A program made the position numbers and the translations under genes. Positions 17,561 to 26,320 of a DNA stretch of 64,000 nt are shown here, in pieces. This stretch comes from Nitrospira defluvii (lineage in GTDB: Bacteria > Nitrospirota > Nitrospiria > Nitrospirales > Nitrospiraceae). The stretch lies in contig FP929003.1 of the NCBI GenBank assembly GCA_000196815.1, positions 558,001-622,000 of the forward strand, read 5' to 3'. How positions within the stretch are numbered: the first letter of the stretch is position 1; every line of letters starts with the position of its first letter. The notes beneath the pieces are model-generated. The model saw only the letters and a program-made list of their open reading frames with translations, was not told the DNA's origin and did not search any database.

Positions 17561-20230
17561 CTACGAGACCTTCGCGAGAGACACGTGCGCGAGCTTAAAA
17601 TAGGGGATTTGAGTCCGGGGATCAATCGTCCATTCAGCGAGCTGTTTGGCTTCGCCGTCGAAATGCTCCGGGAACCACAACAGGCCGGCCGGCACCCGCT
17701 CGCGAATCTTCACCGTTGTGGTGATGGCGCCGCGTGAGTTGGAGACCTTCACCTGCCCGCCGTCCGCCAAATCGAGCCGGGCGGCATCCTCCGGATTGAT
17801 GGAGAGGAACCCTTCCTGCTGCAACTGGAGGAGCCCCTTGGAGTGAGTGGACAGTTTCCCGGAGTGAAACAGTGTTTGCACGAACATCAGGGTAAACGAG
17901 CCGTCGCCCGTCTGCCGGGGCTGGCTCACGGCATACCGTGTCGCCGCATCACCCGCAAAACCCTGTGTCAGATAGCCGCTTAGCACGGCCTGATCCACCT
18001 TGGGTGGAGTGGGAGTCGGTCCTAACAGGCCATAACCGGGGATGACGGTCCGAATCTCTTTCAGGATTTCACGCGCATCGCCATATTCAAGCGGCGAGCC
18101 CATCAGAACAGAGAGTGCCGAGAACATTTCCCAGTCGGGGCGGCTGTCGCCCACGGGATTGATCGCTTGTCGAACCCCCTGAACATGGCCTTCGGAATTC
18201 GTGAAGGTGCCGTCCTTTTCCATATAGGAGCAGGCGGGGAGTACCACATGGGCCATCGCCGCCGTCTCGGTGAGAAACAGTTCCTGACAGACCAGCAGGT
18301 CCAGCTTTCCGAGGGCTTCTGCGGCCTGGGCCTCGGCAGGCAGGGTGCCGACCGGGTTTTCTCCGACCACGAACAGGGCCTTGAGACTGCCCTTGTTGGC
18401 GGCGGCCAGCATTTCGGTGAGCGAGGCACCCGGGGTGCGCGGCAATTCTTCGCGCCACACTGTCGCGATGCGATCGCGGACGGGCTGGTCGTCGAGCGGA
18501 GCGGGTCCGGGAAAGAATTCGGCGACGGCGCCCATTTCGACTGCACCTTGATCGTTATTCTCTTCGGCGAGCGGCCCGAGTCCGCAGCCCGGCTTGTCGA
18601 GTTTTCCAAGCAGAATCAGCAGGTCCAGAAGATTCGTGACCGTCGCGTCTCCGCCCGGATGGCGCAACACACCGTTACCGACCAGGATGACGAGCCGATT
18701 GGCTCCAGCCAGGATTTTCGCCGTCTCCGTCCACTGTGTGCGGGTCTGACCAGTAACGGCCTCCAGGTTTTCCCATGAGATGCCCTGTAGGGCGGAGGTC
18801 AGCCGCTGGACGAAGGCCGGCGCCTGCTGTGCGAGCGTGGCATCGACCAGGTTGCCCTCAATGACGGCTTTGGTGAGGCCCAGGACGGTATTCCCGAACT
18901 GAGCGGGATGCGTCGGAAAATGTTGCAGGGCCAGGTTCGTGATGTTGCTCAGGGTATCGATGGCCGGCTGCAAGGCTTCCATCGTGACGAGACTGGCCTG
19001 CCGTTTCTTGACGGCTTCTTTGACCTTGAGGCCGGTGATCGGGCTGGTCTCGGTGATGTTCGTCCCGACCAGGAGCAACGCGTTTGCGGCGACGATGTCT
19101 TCGAACGCGATGGTCCAGCGATGGGTCCCCTGCACGCGTCGGAGCGCCTGCACTCCGTTGAGGTGGCCATACCGAGCGCTGCTGTCGATCCGGTTGGTGC
19201 CGATCACCTGGCGCATGAACTTTTGGAACACGTAGAGGTCTTCGTTGGTGCAACGGGAGGTAATGAGTCCACCGAACGCATCCGCGCTGTGCGCCAGCTT
19301 CAGGCGCAGCGCCTGTTCGGCGACATATTCCAGAGCGTCTTCCCACGTGGCCTCGACTAACTTGCCTTCGCGGCGGATCAACGGATGGGTGAGGCGGTCG
19401 GCATCGCTGCTGGCATGGAAGCCGAAGAAGCCACGGGCGCAGAGGTCGCCGTTGTTCCGTCCGGCTCCGTGAGCGGAATTCACCTCGATCAGCTCATTGC
19501 CTTTGGTCTGTACGGTGATCCGGCAGCCGTCGCCGCAGAAGGTGCAGATCGTGTCGGCGCGCTTGAGCATCCAGGGGCGGTACTCATACATGGAGAGCCG
19601 GCTCGTAATGGCGCCCACGGGGCAGATCTGAATGCAGCCGCCACAGAATTCGCAATCCAGTTCATGCGGACCGAAGTGTTTGATCTCGGTCATGGTGCCG
19701 CGTCCCACCGGAGCCAGCGCCTTCACGTCCATGATTTCATCGCAATACCTGACGCAGCGCAAACACTGCACGCAGCGGTTCATCTGCGTTTCGATGAGGG
19801 GGCTGAAGTACTCTTTCTGGAAGATGCGTTTGGTTTCCGTGAACCGGCTGGTCGTCGGGGTGTATTGATGCGAGAAATCCTGGAGGTCGCATTTGCCGCC
19901 CTGGTCGCAGACCGGGCAATCCAACGGATGGTTGGCCAGGATGAATTCCAAGACCGACTTGTGGGCGTCGTCCACCGTAGTGGTGGCGGTGCGCACGGCC
20001 ATGCCTTCGGCGACCGGCGTGCTGCAGGCGGTCTGGAGCTTCGGCATCTTCTCGACTTCGACCAGGCACATCCGGCAATTGGCGTCGGGTTTGAGCTTGG
20101 GGTGGTAACAAAAATGCGGAATCATTACCCCGACGCGCCGCGCCGCTTCGATCACCAGGGTTCCCTTAGGAACCGCGACCGTCGTGCCGTCGATGGTGAG
20201 CCGGACTGTTTCTGGTTTTTGATCAGGCAT
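17561..20230 (-). CDS. nuoG: NADH-quinone oxidoreductase subunit G
   Basis: 889 aa. The N-terminal 2Fe-2S ferredoxin domain (CYHPKLKPDANCRMCLVE, ~residues 41-58, with a further Cys at ~69), the HxxxCxxCxxxxxC-type cluster region (CPVCDQGGKCDLQ, ~104-116), and two further Cys quartets (CVQCLRCVRYC ~153-163; CEFCGGCIQICPVG ~196-209) match clusters N1b, N5 and N4. A CTFCGDGC motif (~234) followed exactly 27 residues later by Cys gives the extra N7 cluster site, which is found in only some bacterial NuoG proteins. The rest is a molybdopterin-oxidoreductase-like domain without an expected cofactor. Separated from nuoF by a 96-bp gap holding an inverted repeat. Confidence 0.97.
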   Translation of the reverse strand: MPDQKPETVRLTIDGTTVAVPKGTLVIEAARRVGVMIPHFCYHPKLKPDANCRMCLVEVEKMPKLQTACSTPVAEGMAVRTATTTVDDAHKSVLEFILANHPLDCPVCDQGGKCDLQDFSHQYTPTTSRFTETKRIFQKEYFSPLIETQMNRCVQCLRCVRYCDEIMDVKALAPVGRGTMTEIKHFGPHELDCEFCGGCIQICPVGAITSRLSMYEYRPWMLKRADTICTFCGDGCRITVQTKGNELIEVNSAHGAGRNNGDLCARGFFGFHASSDADRLTHPLIRREGKLVEATWEDALEYVAEQALRLKLAHSADAFGGLITSRCTNEDLYVFQKFMRQVIGTNRIDSSARYGHLNGVQALRRVQGTHRWTIAFEDIVAANALLLVGTNITETSPITGLKVKEAVKKRQASLVTMEALQPAIDTLSNITNLALQHFPTHPAQFGNTVLGLTKAVIEGNLVDATLAQQAPAFVQRLTSALQGISWENLEAVTGQTRTQWTETAKILAGANRLVILVGNGVLRHPGGDATVTNLLDLLILLGKLDKPGCGLGPLAEENNDQGAVEMGAVAEFFPGPAPLDDQPVRDRIATVWREELPRTPGASLTEMLAAANKGSLKALFVVGENPVGTLPAEAQAAEALGKLDLLVCQELFLTETAAMAHVVLPACSYMEKDGTFTNSEGHVQGVRQAINPVGDSRPDWEMFSALSVLMGSPLEYGDAREILKEIRTVIPGYGLLGPTPTPPKVDQAVLSGYLTQGFAGDAATRYAVSQPRQTGDGSFTLMFVQTLFHSGKLSTHSKGLLQLQQEGFLSINPEDAARLDLADGGQVKVSNSRGAITTTVKIRERVPAGLLWFPEHFDGEAKQLAEWTIDPRTQIPYFKLAHVSLAKVS

Positions 20231-20236
20231 AATATA

Positions 20237-20323
20237 CGTCGTTCGTCGCTCGTGAAGCGTCCAGTGTTGTGAGTGATGCGCAGCGTCCGTTCTTCTCCGA
20301 TGACCAGAGACGCTTCACGAGAT
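20237..20323. repeat. Inverted GTGAAGCG-type repeat between nuoG and nuoF
   Basis: Left arm CGTCGTTCGTCGCTCGTGAA (20237 on) and right arm GACGCTTCACGAGATAG (20309 on) are inverted copies around ~47 bp. It occupies nearly the whole nuoF-nuoG gap, so it is present in the operon transcript. Confidence 0.65.
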
Positions 20324-20326
20324 AGG

Positions 20327-21634
20327 TCACTGTTTGGCTCCTACCGGTTCCGGCCGTATTAAGTTTGCCGCCTCGGCCGCGTGGATCATGGCGACATACT
20401 CGTGCCGCCAATGTTTGAGCGTGCTCAGGATCGGCGAGACTTCGGCATCACCGAAGGCGCAGACCGTTCGGCCGGCAATGTTTTTACACAGGTCGGTCAG
20501 GGTTTCAAGGTCCGCCAGCTGGCCCCGCTTGTTGACGATCCGTCGCATGATCTGCACGAGCCAGGAGCTGCCTTCACGGCAGGGACTGCACTTGCCGCAG
20601 GATTCGTGATAGAAAAATTCCATCAGCCGCAGGGCCGCCCACACCATGTCGGTGCCCTCTTCCATGACCGTCACACCGCCCGACCCCAGCATGGACCCGG
20701 CCAATGCGACGGATTCGAAATCCAGCTTCACGTCGAGGTGGTCGGGCGTCAGGAAGGGCGCGGAGGCGCCTCCGGGAATGAAGGCCTTCAATTTTTTGTC
20801 CGACCGCATCCCGCCGGCCTGTTCGTAGATCAGTTCGCGAAAGGTGATGCCCATCGGGACTTCGTAATTCCCGGGCCTCGCGACATGCCCGCTGACGCAG
20901 AAGACTCGTGTGCCGGTGCTCTTCGGTGGTGACCCGATCGAAGCGAACCATTCGGCGCCCCGGTTCAGGATGTGCGGCAGATTGGCCAGGGTTTCGACAT
21001 TGTTCACCACGGTCGGCTTGTTGTAGAGCCCGTGCGTGGCGGGGAACGGCGGCTTGACGCGCGGAAGGCCACGCTTGCCTTCGAGCGATTCCAGGAGCGC
21101 CGTTTCTTCACCGCAAATATACGCGCCGGCTCCCCGATGCACCCAAATGTCGATCGTCGTGTTCGAGCCGAAAATATTCTTGCCGACATATCCGGCGGCC
21201 CGCGCCTCGTTGATGGCCTGTTCGAGAATCTTGGCCCCCAGGACAAATTCCCCGCGAATGTAGATGTAGGAGCTGGCCGCGCCGATGGCGTAGCAGGCCA
21301 GCAACATGCCTTCGAGCAATTGGTGCGGGTCGCGTTCGATGAGCTGCCGATCTTTAAAGGTGCCCGGTTCGCTTTCATCGGCGTTACAGCAGAGGTAACG
21401 CGGACCTTGGTAGTCCTTGGGCAGAAATCCCCATTTGACTCCGGTCGGGAAACCGGCACCGCCGCGCCCGCGCAACCCGGACTTCATCACCACCGCGGTT
21501 ACGTCCGCAGGGCTGACCTTGCCGAGCACCTTCCGGATTGCCTGGTAGCCGCCGGCGCGTTCATACTCCGCCAGCGAACCCGTATAGCCGGGTTGCAGCA
21601 TGTTTTTCAGCAGAATGGGTTCGTACTTCGGCAT
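20327..21634 (-). CDS. nuoF: NADH-quinone oxidoreductase subunit F (NADH/FMN-binding)
   Basis: 435 aa. The FMN/NADH-binding sequences GLRGRGGAGFPTGVKWGF (~residues 55-72) and GAGAYICGEETALLESLEG (~168-186) are typical, and the N3 [4Fe-4S] cluster ligands are visible as CGKCSPC (~345-351) with the fourth Cys in GRTVCAFGD (~388-396). It accepts hydride from NADH and passes electrons to NuoE/NuoG. ATG 21634 is preceded by a repeat-containing gap after nuoE. Confidence 0.97.
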   Translation of the reverse strand: MPKYEPILLKNMLQPGYTGSLAEYERAGGYQAIRKVLGKVSPADVTAVVMKSGLRGRGGAGFPTGVKWGFLPKDYQGPRYLCCNADESEPGTFKDRQLIERDPHQLLEGMLLACYAIGAASSYIYIRGEFVLGAKILEQAINEARAAGYVGKNIFGSNTTIDIWVHRGAGAYICGEETALLESLEGKRGLPRVKPPFPATHGLYNKPTVVNNVETLANLPHILNRGAEWFASIGSPPKSTGTRVFCVSGHVARPGNYEVPMGITFRELIYEQAGGMRSDKKLKAFIPGGASAPFLTPDHLDVKLDFESVALAGSMLGSGGVTVMEEGTDMVWAALRLMEFFYHESCGKCSPCREGSSWLVQIMRRIVNKRGQLADLETLTDLCKNIAGRTVCAFGDAEVSPILSTLKHWRHEYVAMIHAAEAANLIRPEPVGAKQ

Positions 21635-21642
21635 AGTCTTTA

Positions 21643-21731
21643 GTCTCGTGAAGCGTCGTCCGTGAAGCGTGAAGCGTTAGATCCCCCGGTTTTCTTGCTT
21701 GCGAACGACGAGATACGATTCACGTTTCACG
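21643..21731. repeat. Inverted GTGAAGCG-type repeat between nuoF and nuoE
   Basis: Left part has three tandem GTGAAGCGT units (TCGTGAAGCGTCGTCCGTGA... at 21645); right part ends with GATTCACGTTTCACG (21717-21731). The minus-strand TGA stop of nuoE lies inside the right arm (the TCA at 21727-21729), so the repeat provides the nuoE stop codon. Confidence 0.65.
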
Positions 21732-22263
21732 CCCCTGGTTTCGCCGGGGCCGGTTCCGGCCACATGAAAGGGCCGGTTTTCAGCGAACAGGTGCCGGTCT
21801 GCCGTAGGTCGGCCAGAATGCGATCCAGCTTCTCTTCCGTCAGCCGCTCGTAATAGTCGTCGTTGACCTGCATCATCGGGCCGGTTCCGCATGCCGCCAG
21901 GCATTCCACGATACTCAAGGTGAAGAGGCGGTCCGGCGTCGTCTCACCCGGCTTGATGCCGAGTTTCGCGCTGATCCAGCCGATGACCGTATCCGAACCG
22001 ACCAGTGCGCACATGAGCGACTTACAGACCTGCAGGTGGAATTTCCCCACCGGCTTGAGATTCAACATCGTATAAAACGTGGCCGTCTCGTACACCTGCG
22101 GCGGAGTCAGCTTCAACAGCCCGGCGATTTCCTGCATGGCCGCTTCCGTGATATAGCCCTGCTCCCGCTGCGCCAGATAGAGGAGGGGCAGCAGCGCGGA
22201 CCGTTTGACCGGATAGCGGCTTAGAATGTCGTCGATCTCTGCCTTGTGCGTCTCTTTCAGCAT
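21727..22263 (-). CDS. nuoE: NADH-quinone oxidoreductase subunit E (2Fe-2S)
   Basis: 178 aa thioredoxin-fold subunit carrying cluster N1a. The four Cys ligands are seen as CKSLMC (C-x4-C, ~residues 88-93) and CLAAC (C-x3-C, ~129-133, in IVECLAACGTGPMMQVNDDYY). N-terminal helical domain (IDDILSRYPVKRSALLPLLYLAQ) is standard. The C-terminal tail (EPAPAKPGA) runs into an intergenic repeat that supplies the stop codon. Confidence 0.96.
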   Translation of the reverse strand: MLKETHKAEIDDILSRYPVKRSALLPLLYLAQREQGYITEAAMQEIAGLLKLTPPQVYETATFYTMLNLKPVGKFHLQVCKSLMCALVGSDTVIGWISAKLGIKPGETTPDRLFTLSIVECLAACGTGPMMQVNDDYYERLTEEKLDRILADLRQTGTCSLKTGPFMWPEPAPAKPGA

Positions 22264-22328
22264 CTATCGTGTCCCTATGCCTGCGCCACGATGAATCGTG
22301 AGCCGGTCTTCTTCCTGCGCGCGCCCTC

Positions 22329-24092
22329 TCATCTATCACATTCTCCCATCACGATGTCGTAGGTTCCGAAGATGGTGATGATGTCCGAGATCAGGTAGCC
22401 CCGGGCCATGTGATCGAATGCGCCCATGTGGATGAACGAGGGGGCGCGAATTTTCAATCGGTAAGGCCGCGGGCTTCCGTCGCTGACGATGAAGAACCCG
22501 AGTTCTCCCTTGGGCGCTTCGGTGCCGCAATAGGTTTCGCCTTTGGGCGGCTTGAAGCCCTGCGTGAAAATAATAAAGTGATGAATCAGGCTCTCCATGT
22601 CGCGCATGACCTTCGCCTTGGGCGGGGGAATGACGTGCGGCACGTCCGCCATGATCGGTCCTTCCGGCATCTGGTCAAGGCATTGGGCGATGATCCGCGC
22701 GCTCTGCCGCATTTCCTCCATGCGCACCCAGTAGCGATCGTAGGTGTCGCCGCGTTTGCCGACCGGCACTTCCCACTCGACCTTGTCGTACACACCGTAG
22801 GGCTCGTATTTGCGCACATCGTAATCGACCCCCGATCCGCGGAGCGTCGGCCCGGTGAGCCCGAAATTGATCGCGTCTTCCGCGGAAATCACGGCGATGT
22901 CTTTGGTCCGTCCGACCCAGATCCGGTTGGACATGAGCAGTTGGTTGTATTCGTTGACCTTCTCAGGAAAGGTCTGCAGGAACGCCTTCAGCCGGACCAC
23001 GAGATCCGGGGTGAAATCGCTGTCCACCCCGCCGATGCGATAGTAATTCAACGTCAGCCGCGCGCCGCAGAGCTTTTCGAACATATCCAAGAGCACTTCG
23101 CGTTCGCGAAACGTCCAGAAAAAGACGGTCATGGCTCCGATGTCGAGCGCCTGGGTGCCGAGCCAGAAGAGATGACCGATGATGCGTTGCATCTCGGCAA
23201 CGATGGTGCGGACGTATTCCGCCCGTTCCGGCACGGTGATGTCGAGCAGCTTCTCCACCGCGCGGACGTAGGCATAGTTGTTCGTCATCGCGCAGACATA
23301 ATCCAGCCGGTCGGTATGCGGGATGACTTGCATGTAGTGGAGGCCTTCCGCCAGCTTCTCGACGCCGCGATGCAAATAGCCGAGGTCCGGTGTGGCCTTC
23401 ACGATTCGCTCACCGTCCAGTTCCAGCACCACCCGGAGGACGCCGTGTGTACTCGGGTGTTGCGGGCCCATGTTCAGTAACAGCTCTTCACGGCGACGTG
23501 TGCCGCCCTGGTGCTCGGCGACAAGGTAGGCCTGCTTCTCCTGTTCCGGAACCTCCCCTTCCGTCTGTTCTTCCGGAGCTTCGTCCAGACGAGGAATGAA
23601 CGGGAACGAGCTGCGCCAGCCGCGTCCTTCGGCCGGGAAATCCTTTCGCAGGGGATGGCCTTCTTCGTAGTCGTCAGGCAAGAGGATACGACGTAAATCG
23701 GGGTGGCCGACGAAGGTGATGCCCATCAGGTCATAGACTTCCCGCTCCATGAACTCGGCGCCTTTCCAGATGCCGGTCACCGAGGCGATCTGCGGCGCTT
23801 CTTCGGTGACGCGTGCTTTCAAGCGGATGCGCCGGCGGTGAGCCAGTGAGAGGAGCTGATAGACCACCTCAAACCGTTCCGGGTCGTTGGGGTAGTCCAC
23901 CGAGCAGATGTCGGTGATATGGTCGAATGAGGCCTCCGGCGTGTCGTGCAGCCAACGCGCGACATCCACGATTCGAGCGGCGGCCACGCGGGCCGTGATC
24001 TCGTTTCGGGCGGTATCCACCTCCACGCCGCGGACGGCGTCGGGAAAGGTGGTCATAAGTCGTTCAAGCAGCGGTTGCATGTGTCTCGGCAC
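22329..24092 (-). CDS. nuoCD: NADH-quinone oxidoreductase subunit C/D fusion
   Basis: 587 aa. Residues ~1-185 are NuoC (30-kDa type: [16 protein letters not shown] ... [31 protein letters not shown]-like block), a charged Glu/Gln-rich linker covers ~186-205, and the remainder is NuoD (49-kDa type: [18 protein letters not shown] at ~207-225 through the C-terminal MGECDR). NuoD forms the quinone site with NuoB; HGVLR contains the Arg that NDUFAF7 methylates in the mitochondrial homologue. Start: a GTG at 24092 or the ATG at 24080 four codons later; neither has a clear Shine-Dalgarno. Confidence 0.96.
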   Translation of the reverse strand: [587 protein letters not shown]

Positions 24093-24110
24093 GTACGGTT
24101 CGTCGATGAC

Positions 24111-24590
24111 TTACTTGACGAAGATCTTTTCGCGCTGAATCTTTTCCTGTAATTTCAACAATCCGTCCAGCAGCGCTTCAGGACGCGGCGGACAACCGGC
24201 AATATACACATCGACCGGCACGATCTGGTCCACACCCTGCACGACGGCGTAACTGTTGTAGTGATTGCCGGAGGTCGCGCAGGATCCCATGGAAATCACA
24301 TACCGGGGTTCGGCCATCTGATCGTAGATGCGGCGGATAACGGGGGCCATCTTGCGCGACACCGTGCCGGCCACGATCATCAGGTCGGACTGGCGGGGCG
24401 AGGCGCGGAACACGCCGGCACCGAAGCGATCGATGTCGTAGCGCGACGACACGCTGGCGATCATTTCGATGGCGCAACAGGCCAGCCCGAACGTCATCGG
24501 CCATAACGACGATTTCCGCGCCCATCCAACAAAGGCATCGAGATTTGTCGTCAGAATATTGGCATCCAGTTGCCGCTCTAAAAAGCTCAT
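24111..24590 (-). CDS. nuoB: NADH-quinone oxidoreductase subunit B (cluster N2)
   Basis: 159 aa. The N2 [4Fe-4S] ligands are clear: tandem Cys in [12 protein letters not shown] (~residues 33-44), [10 protein letters not shown] (~101-110) and [15 protein letters not shown] (~129-143). NuoB passes electrons from N6b to quinone bound at the NuoB/NuoD interface. It lies 18 bp upstream of nuoCD and downstream of a repeat-filled gap after nuoA. Confidence 0.97.
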   Translation of the reverse strand: MSFLERQLDANILTTNLDAFVGWARKSSLWPMTFGLACCAIEMIASVSSRYDIDRFGAGVFRASPRQSDLMIVAGTVSRKMAPVIRRIYDQMAEPRYVISMGSCATSGNHYNSYAVVQGVDQIVPVDVYIAGCPPRPEALLDGLLKLQEKIQREKIFVK

Positions 24591-24600
24591 AGGTAGTATC

Positions 24601-24685
24601 TCGTTGTTCGTGAAGCGTCGTTCGTCGAAAGCGGAGCCAGGTTCCCAAGCGCCTGCGCTTCACGTTTCACGAGCGACGAATAACG
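24601..24685. repeat. Inverted GTGAAGCG-type repeat between nuoB and nuoA
   Basis: TCGTTGTTCGTGAAGCGTCG (24601 on) is the inverse of CGCTTCACGTTTCACGAGCG (24656 on), with ~25 bp between. Fills most of the 103-bp nuoA-nuoB gap. Confidence 0.65.
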
Positions 24686-24693
24686 GTTTGTTC

Positions 24694-25065
24694 TCAGTCC
24701 CATTCGAGCGCTCCCTTTTTCCAGGCGTACCAGAACCCGACGATCAGGATGGCGATAAACACGACCATTTCGACGAGCCCCACCAGTCCCAACTTCTTGA
24801 ACGCCACGGCCCAGGGGAACATGAAGACGATTTCGATATCGAAGATCACGAACAGCATTGCAATGATGTAATACCGGATCGGGAACTGCACACGCGCGTC
24901 GGAGAACAAGGGGCTGCCGCTCTCGTACGGCGCGAGTTTGGCGCGATAGGGACGGCTCGGGCGAACGATGCGTCCCAGGAGAATCTGGACGGCGCCGAAC
25001 GCAAATGCGATCACGATGAAAATCAGGATCGGGATGTAGTTCAGCGGTGCGGCTTCGCTACCCAT
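24694..25065 (-). CDS. nuoA: NADH-quinone oxidoreductase subunit A
   Basis: 123 aa with three transmembrane helices. The family sequences PYESGSPLFSDARVQFPIRYY (~residues 46-66, spanning the quinone-cavity loop) and IFDIEIVFMFPWAVAFKKLG (~75-94, with membrane acidic residues) are intact. First structural nuo gene; its start codon overlaps the end of the midA-like gene by 8 bp, indicating a shared transcript and probably coupled translation. Confidence 0.97.
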   Translation of the reverse strand: MGSEAAPLNYIPILIFIVIAFAFGAVQILLGRIVRPSRPYRAKLAPYESGSPLFSDARVQFPIRYYIIAMLFVIFDIEIVFMFPWAVAFKKLGLVGLVEMVVFIAILIVGFWYAWKKGALEWD

Positions 25066-26320
25066 GACAGACCTGTGAGTCGTGAAGCGTTGTTTGTGAA
25101 GCGTCGTGTGCCAGCGCGCTTGTTCGCAAAATCGATCCGAAGAACGGCTGGAATTTCAGTCCGTCCAATTCGGGCTTGGCCATGCCCTTGTGCTGTATCA
25201 GCACTTTGAATGTGCGACCCATGCCGTCCGGTCTCAGCAGGTGTATCGCCGCGTAAAACTCCGGCGATTCCGGCTGGAGCGATTCCAGCAATTGTTCGGC
25301 GCCCAGGCCGATCAAGAAACTCATCTGATTCGTAAATCCGGTGACGTCCAATCCGGCCCGTCGGCCCGTTTGCGCCAGGGTGGTGAAGTCCACGTGGGCG
25401 GTCATGTCCTGCTCCCCCACCCGGTCGTACGCATCCTCAGAGGTGGTTTGGTGGTAGTAGCAGAGGAATGTGCCGTTCTTGCGGTCCGGGCCATAAAGGT
25501 CTTCGGCGGTGTGGCCGTAATCGATTGTCAGCACGGCGCCGCGTACCATCACCTGCGCCACCTGCGTCATCCAGCGAACTGCGTCGAGATTGATTTCAGC
25601 CCGATAGCCGTCCGGCAGGTTGATCCCACCCTCTCGCAGGTAGGCGGAGAGTTCATTGGAGAGGGGGCGGTAGACCTCGCAGAACCTGTCGTCGCGATTG
25701 TCCACATAGATTTCCTGCGGCCGGCCGTCGACCACCGCCAACCGGTGAACAGGAAAGGCATCCACCAGCTCATTCGAAAAAAAGAGTCCGGTGACGCTGT
25801 TCGGCGGCAGATCGTCCAGGCGGTCAAGCCACGCCACGCGCCCGGCCTCTCCTACCCAGGGAGCCAGATTGTGTTGCTGCTGGGTGCGCATCGCGGCGCT
25901 GCGCTCGATCAGGATGTAGCGAAGGCGATTGCCGAGGTTCGCGGGCGCGTTCCGGCAAGCCGTCAGGAAATCCCGCGCCAGCAGTCCCTTGCCCGCCCCC
26001 ATCTCCACCACGGTGAAAGGGTCCGGATGCCCGAGCAGAGCATCGAGTTGCTGTGCCTGTCTGGCTACCGCCTGGCCGAGAATCGGATGCACGTCGGAAC
26101 TCGTATAAAAATCGCCCGACCATCCGATGCGTTCCTTGGCGGGATCATCGACGGGGCGAACATAGTAGCCGTACTGCGGATGATACAGGGCGACGTCCAT
26201 GAAGCGGGCGAACGGAATCGGACCAGTGGCTGCGATTTCAGCCCTGATTTCCGCCAGGAGTTGTGGATGCCCAGTGCTCAAAGTGACACCACCCTTGTCG
26301 GTAGTCGCCTCCCGTTTCAC
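25058..26320 (-). CDS. midA: MidA/NDUFAF7-family SAM-dependent methyltransferase
   Basis: 420 aa from a GTG at 26320 (a TTG at about 26282 is an alternative). The N-terminal block IPFARFMDVALYHPQYGYYV (~residues 34-53) followed by DFYTSSDVHPILGQAVARQ and the SAM-binding VVEMGAGKGLLARDFL (~105-120) are signatures of the COG1565/DUF185 family. In mitochondria and Dictyostelium this protein (NDUFAF7/MidA) symmetrically dimethylates an Arg of the NuoD homologue NDUFS2 and is needed for complex I assembly. Here it is the first gene of the nuo unit and overlaps nuoA, supporting the same role. Its last ~14 residues (DASQTTLHDSQVCHG) are encoded by a GTGAAGCG-type repeat and are probably not conserved. 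A weak promoter candidate lies upstream. Confidence 0.88.
   Translation of the reverse strand: MKREATTDKGGVTLSTGHPQLLAEIRAEIAATGPIPFARFMDVALYHPQYGYYVRPVDDPAKERIGWSGDFYTSSDVHPILGQAVARQAQQLDALLGHPDPFTVVEMGAGKGLLARDFLTACRNAPANLGNRLRYILIERSAAMRTQQQHNLAPWVGEAGRVAWLDRLDDLPPNSVTGLFFSNELVDAFPVHRLAVVDGRPQEIYVDNRDDRFCEVYRPLSNELSAYLREGGINLPDGYRAEINLDAVRWMTQVAQVMVRGAVLTIDYGHTAEDLYGPDRKNGTFLCYYHQTTSEDAYDRVGEQDMTAHVDFTTLAQTGRRAGLDVTGFTNQMSFLIGLGAEQLLESLQPESPEFYAAIHLLRPDGMGRTFKVLIQHKGMAKPELDGLKFQPFFGSILRTSALAHDASQTTLHDSQVCHG
25075..25110. repeat. GTGAAGCG-type direct repeat inside midA 3' end
   Basis: Two tandem units (GTCGTGAAGCGTTG, then TTGTGAAGCGTCGTG) of the family found in other nuo gaps. Unlike those it lies inside the coding 3' end of the midA-like gene, whose final residues it encodes. 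Confidence 0.6.

Noticed and set aside
20237-25110. CRISPR array from the recurring GTGAAGCG units
   Set aside because: Units are inverted, irregularly spaced, lie in different operon gaps and lack uniform spacers; no cas genes.
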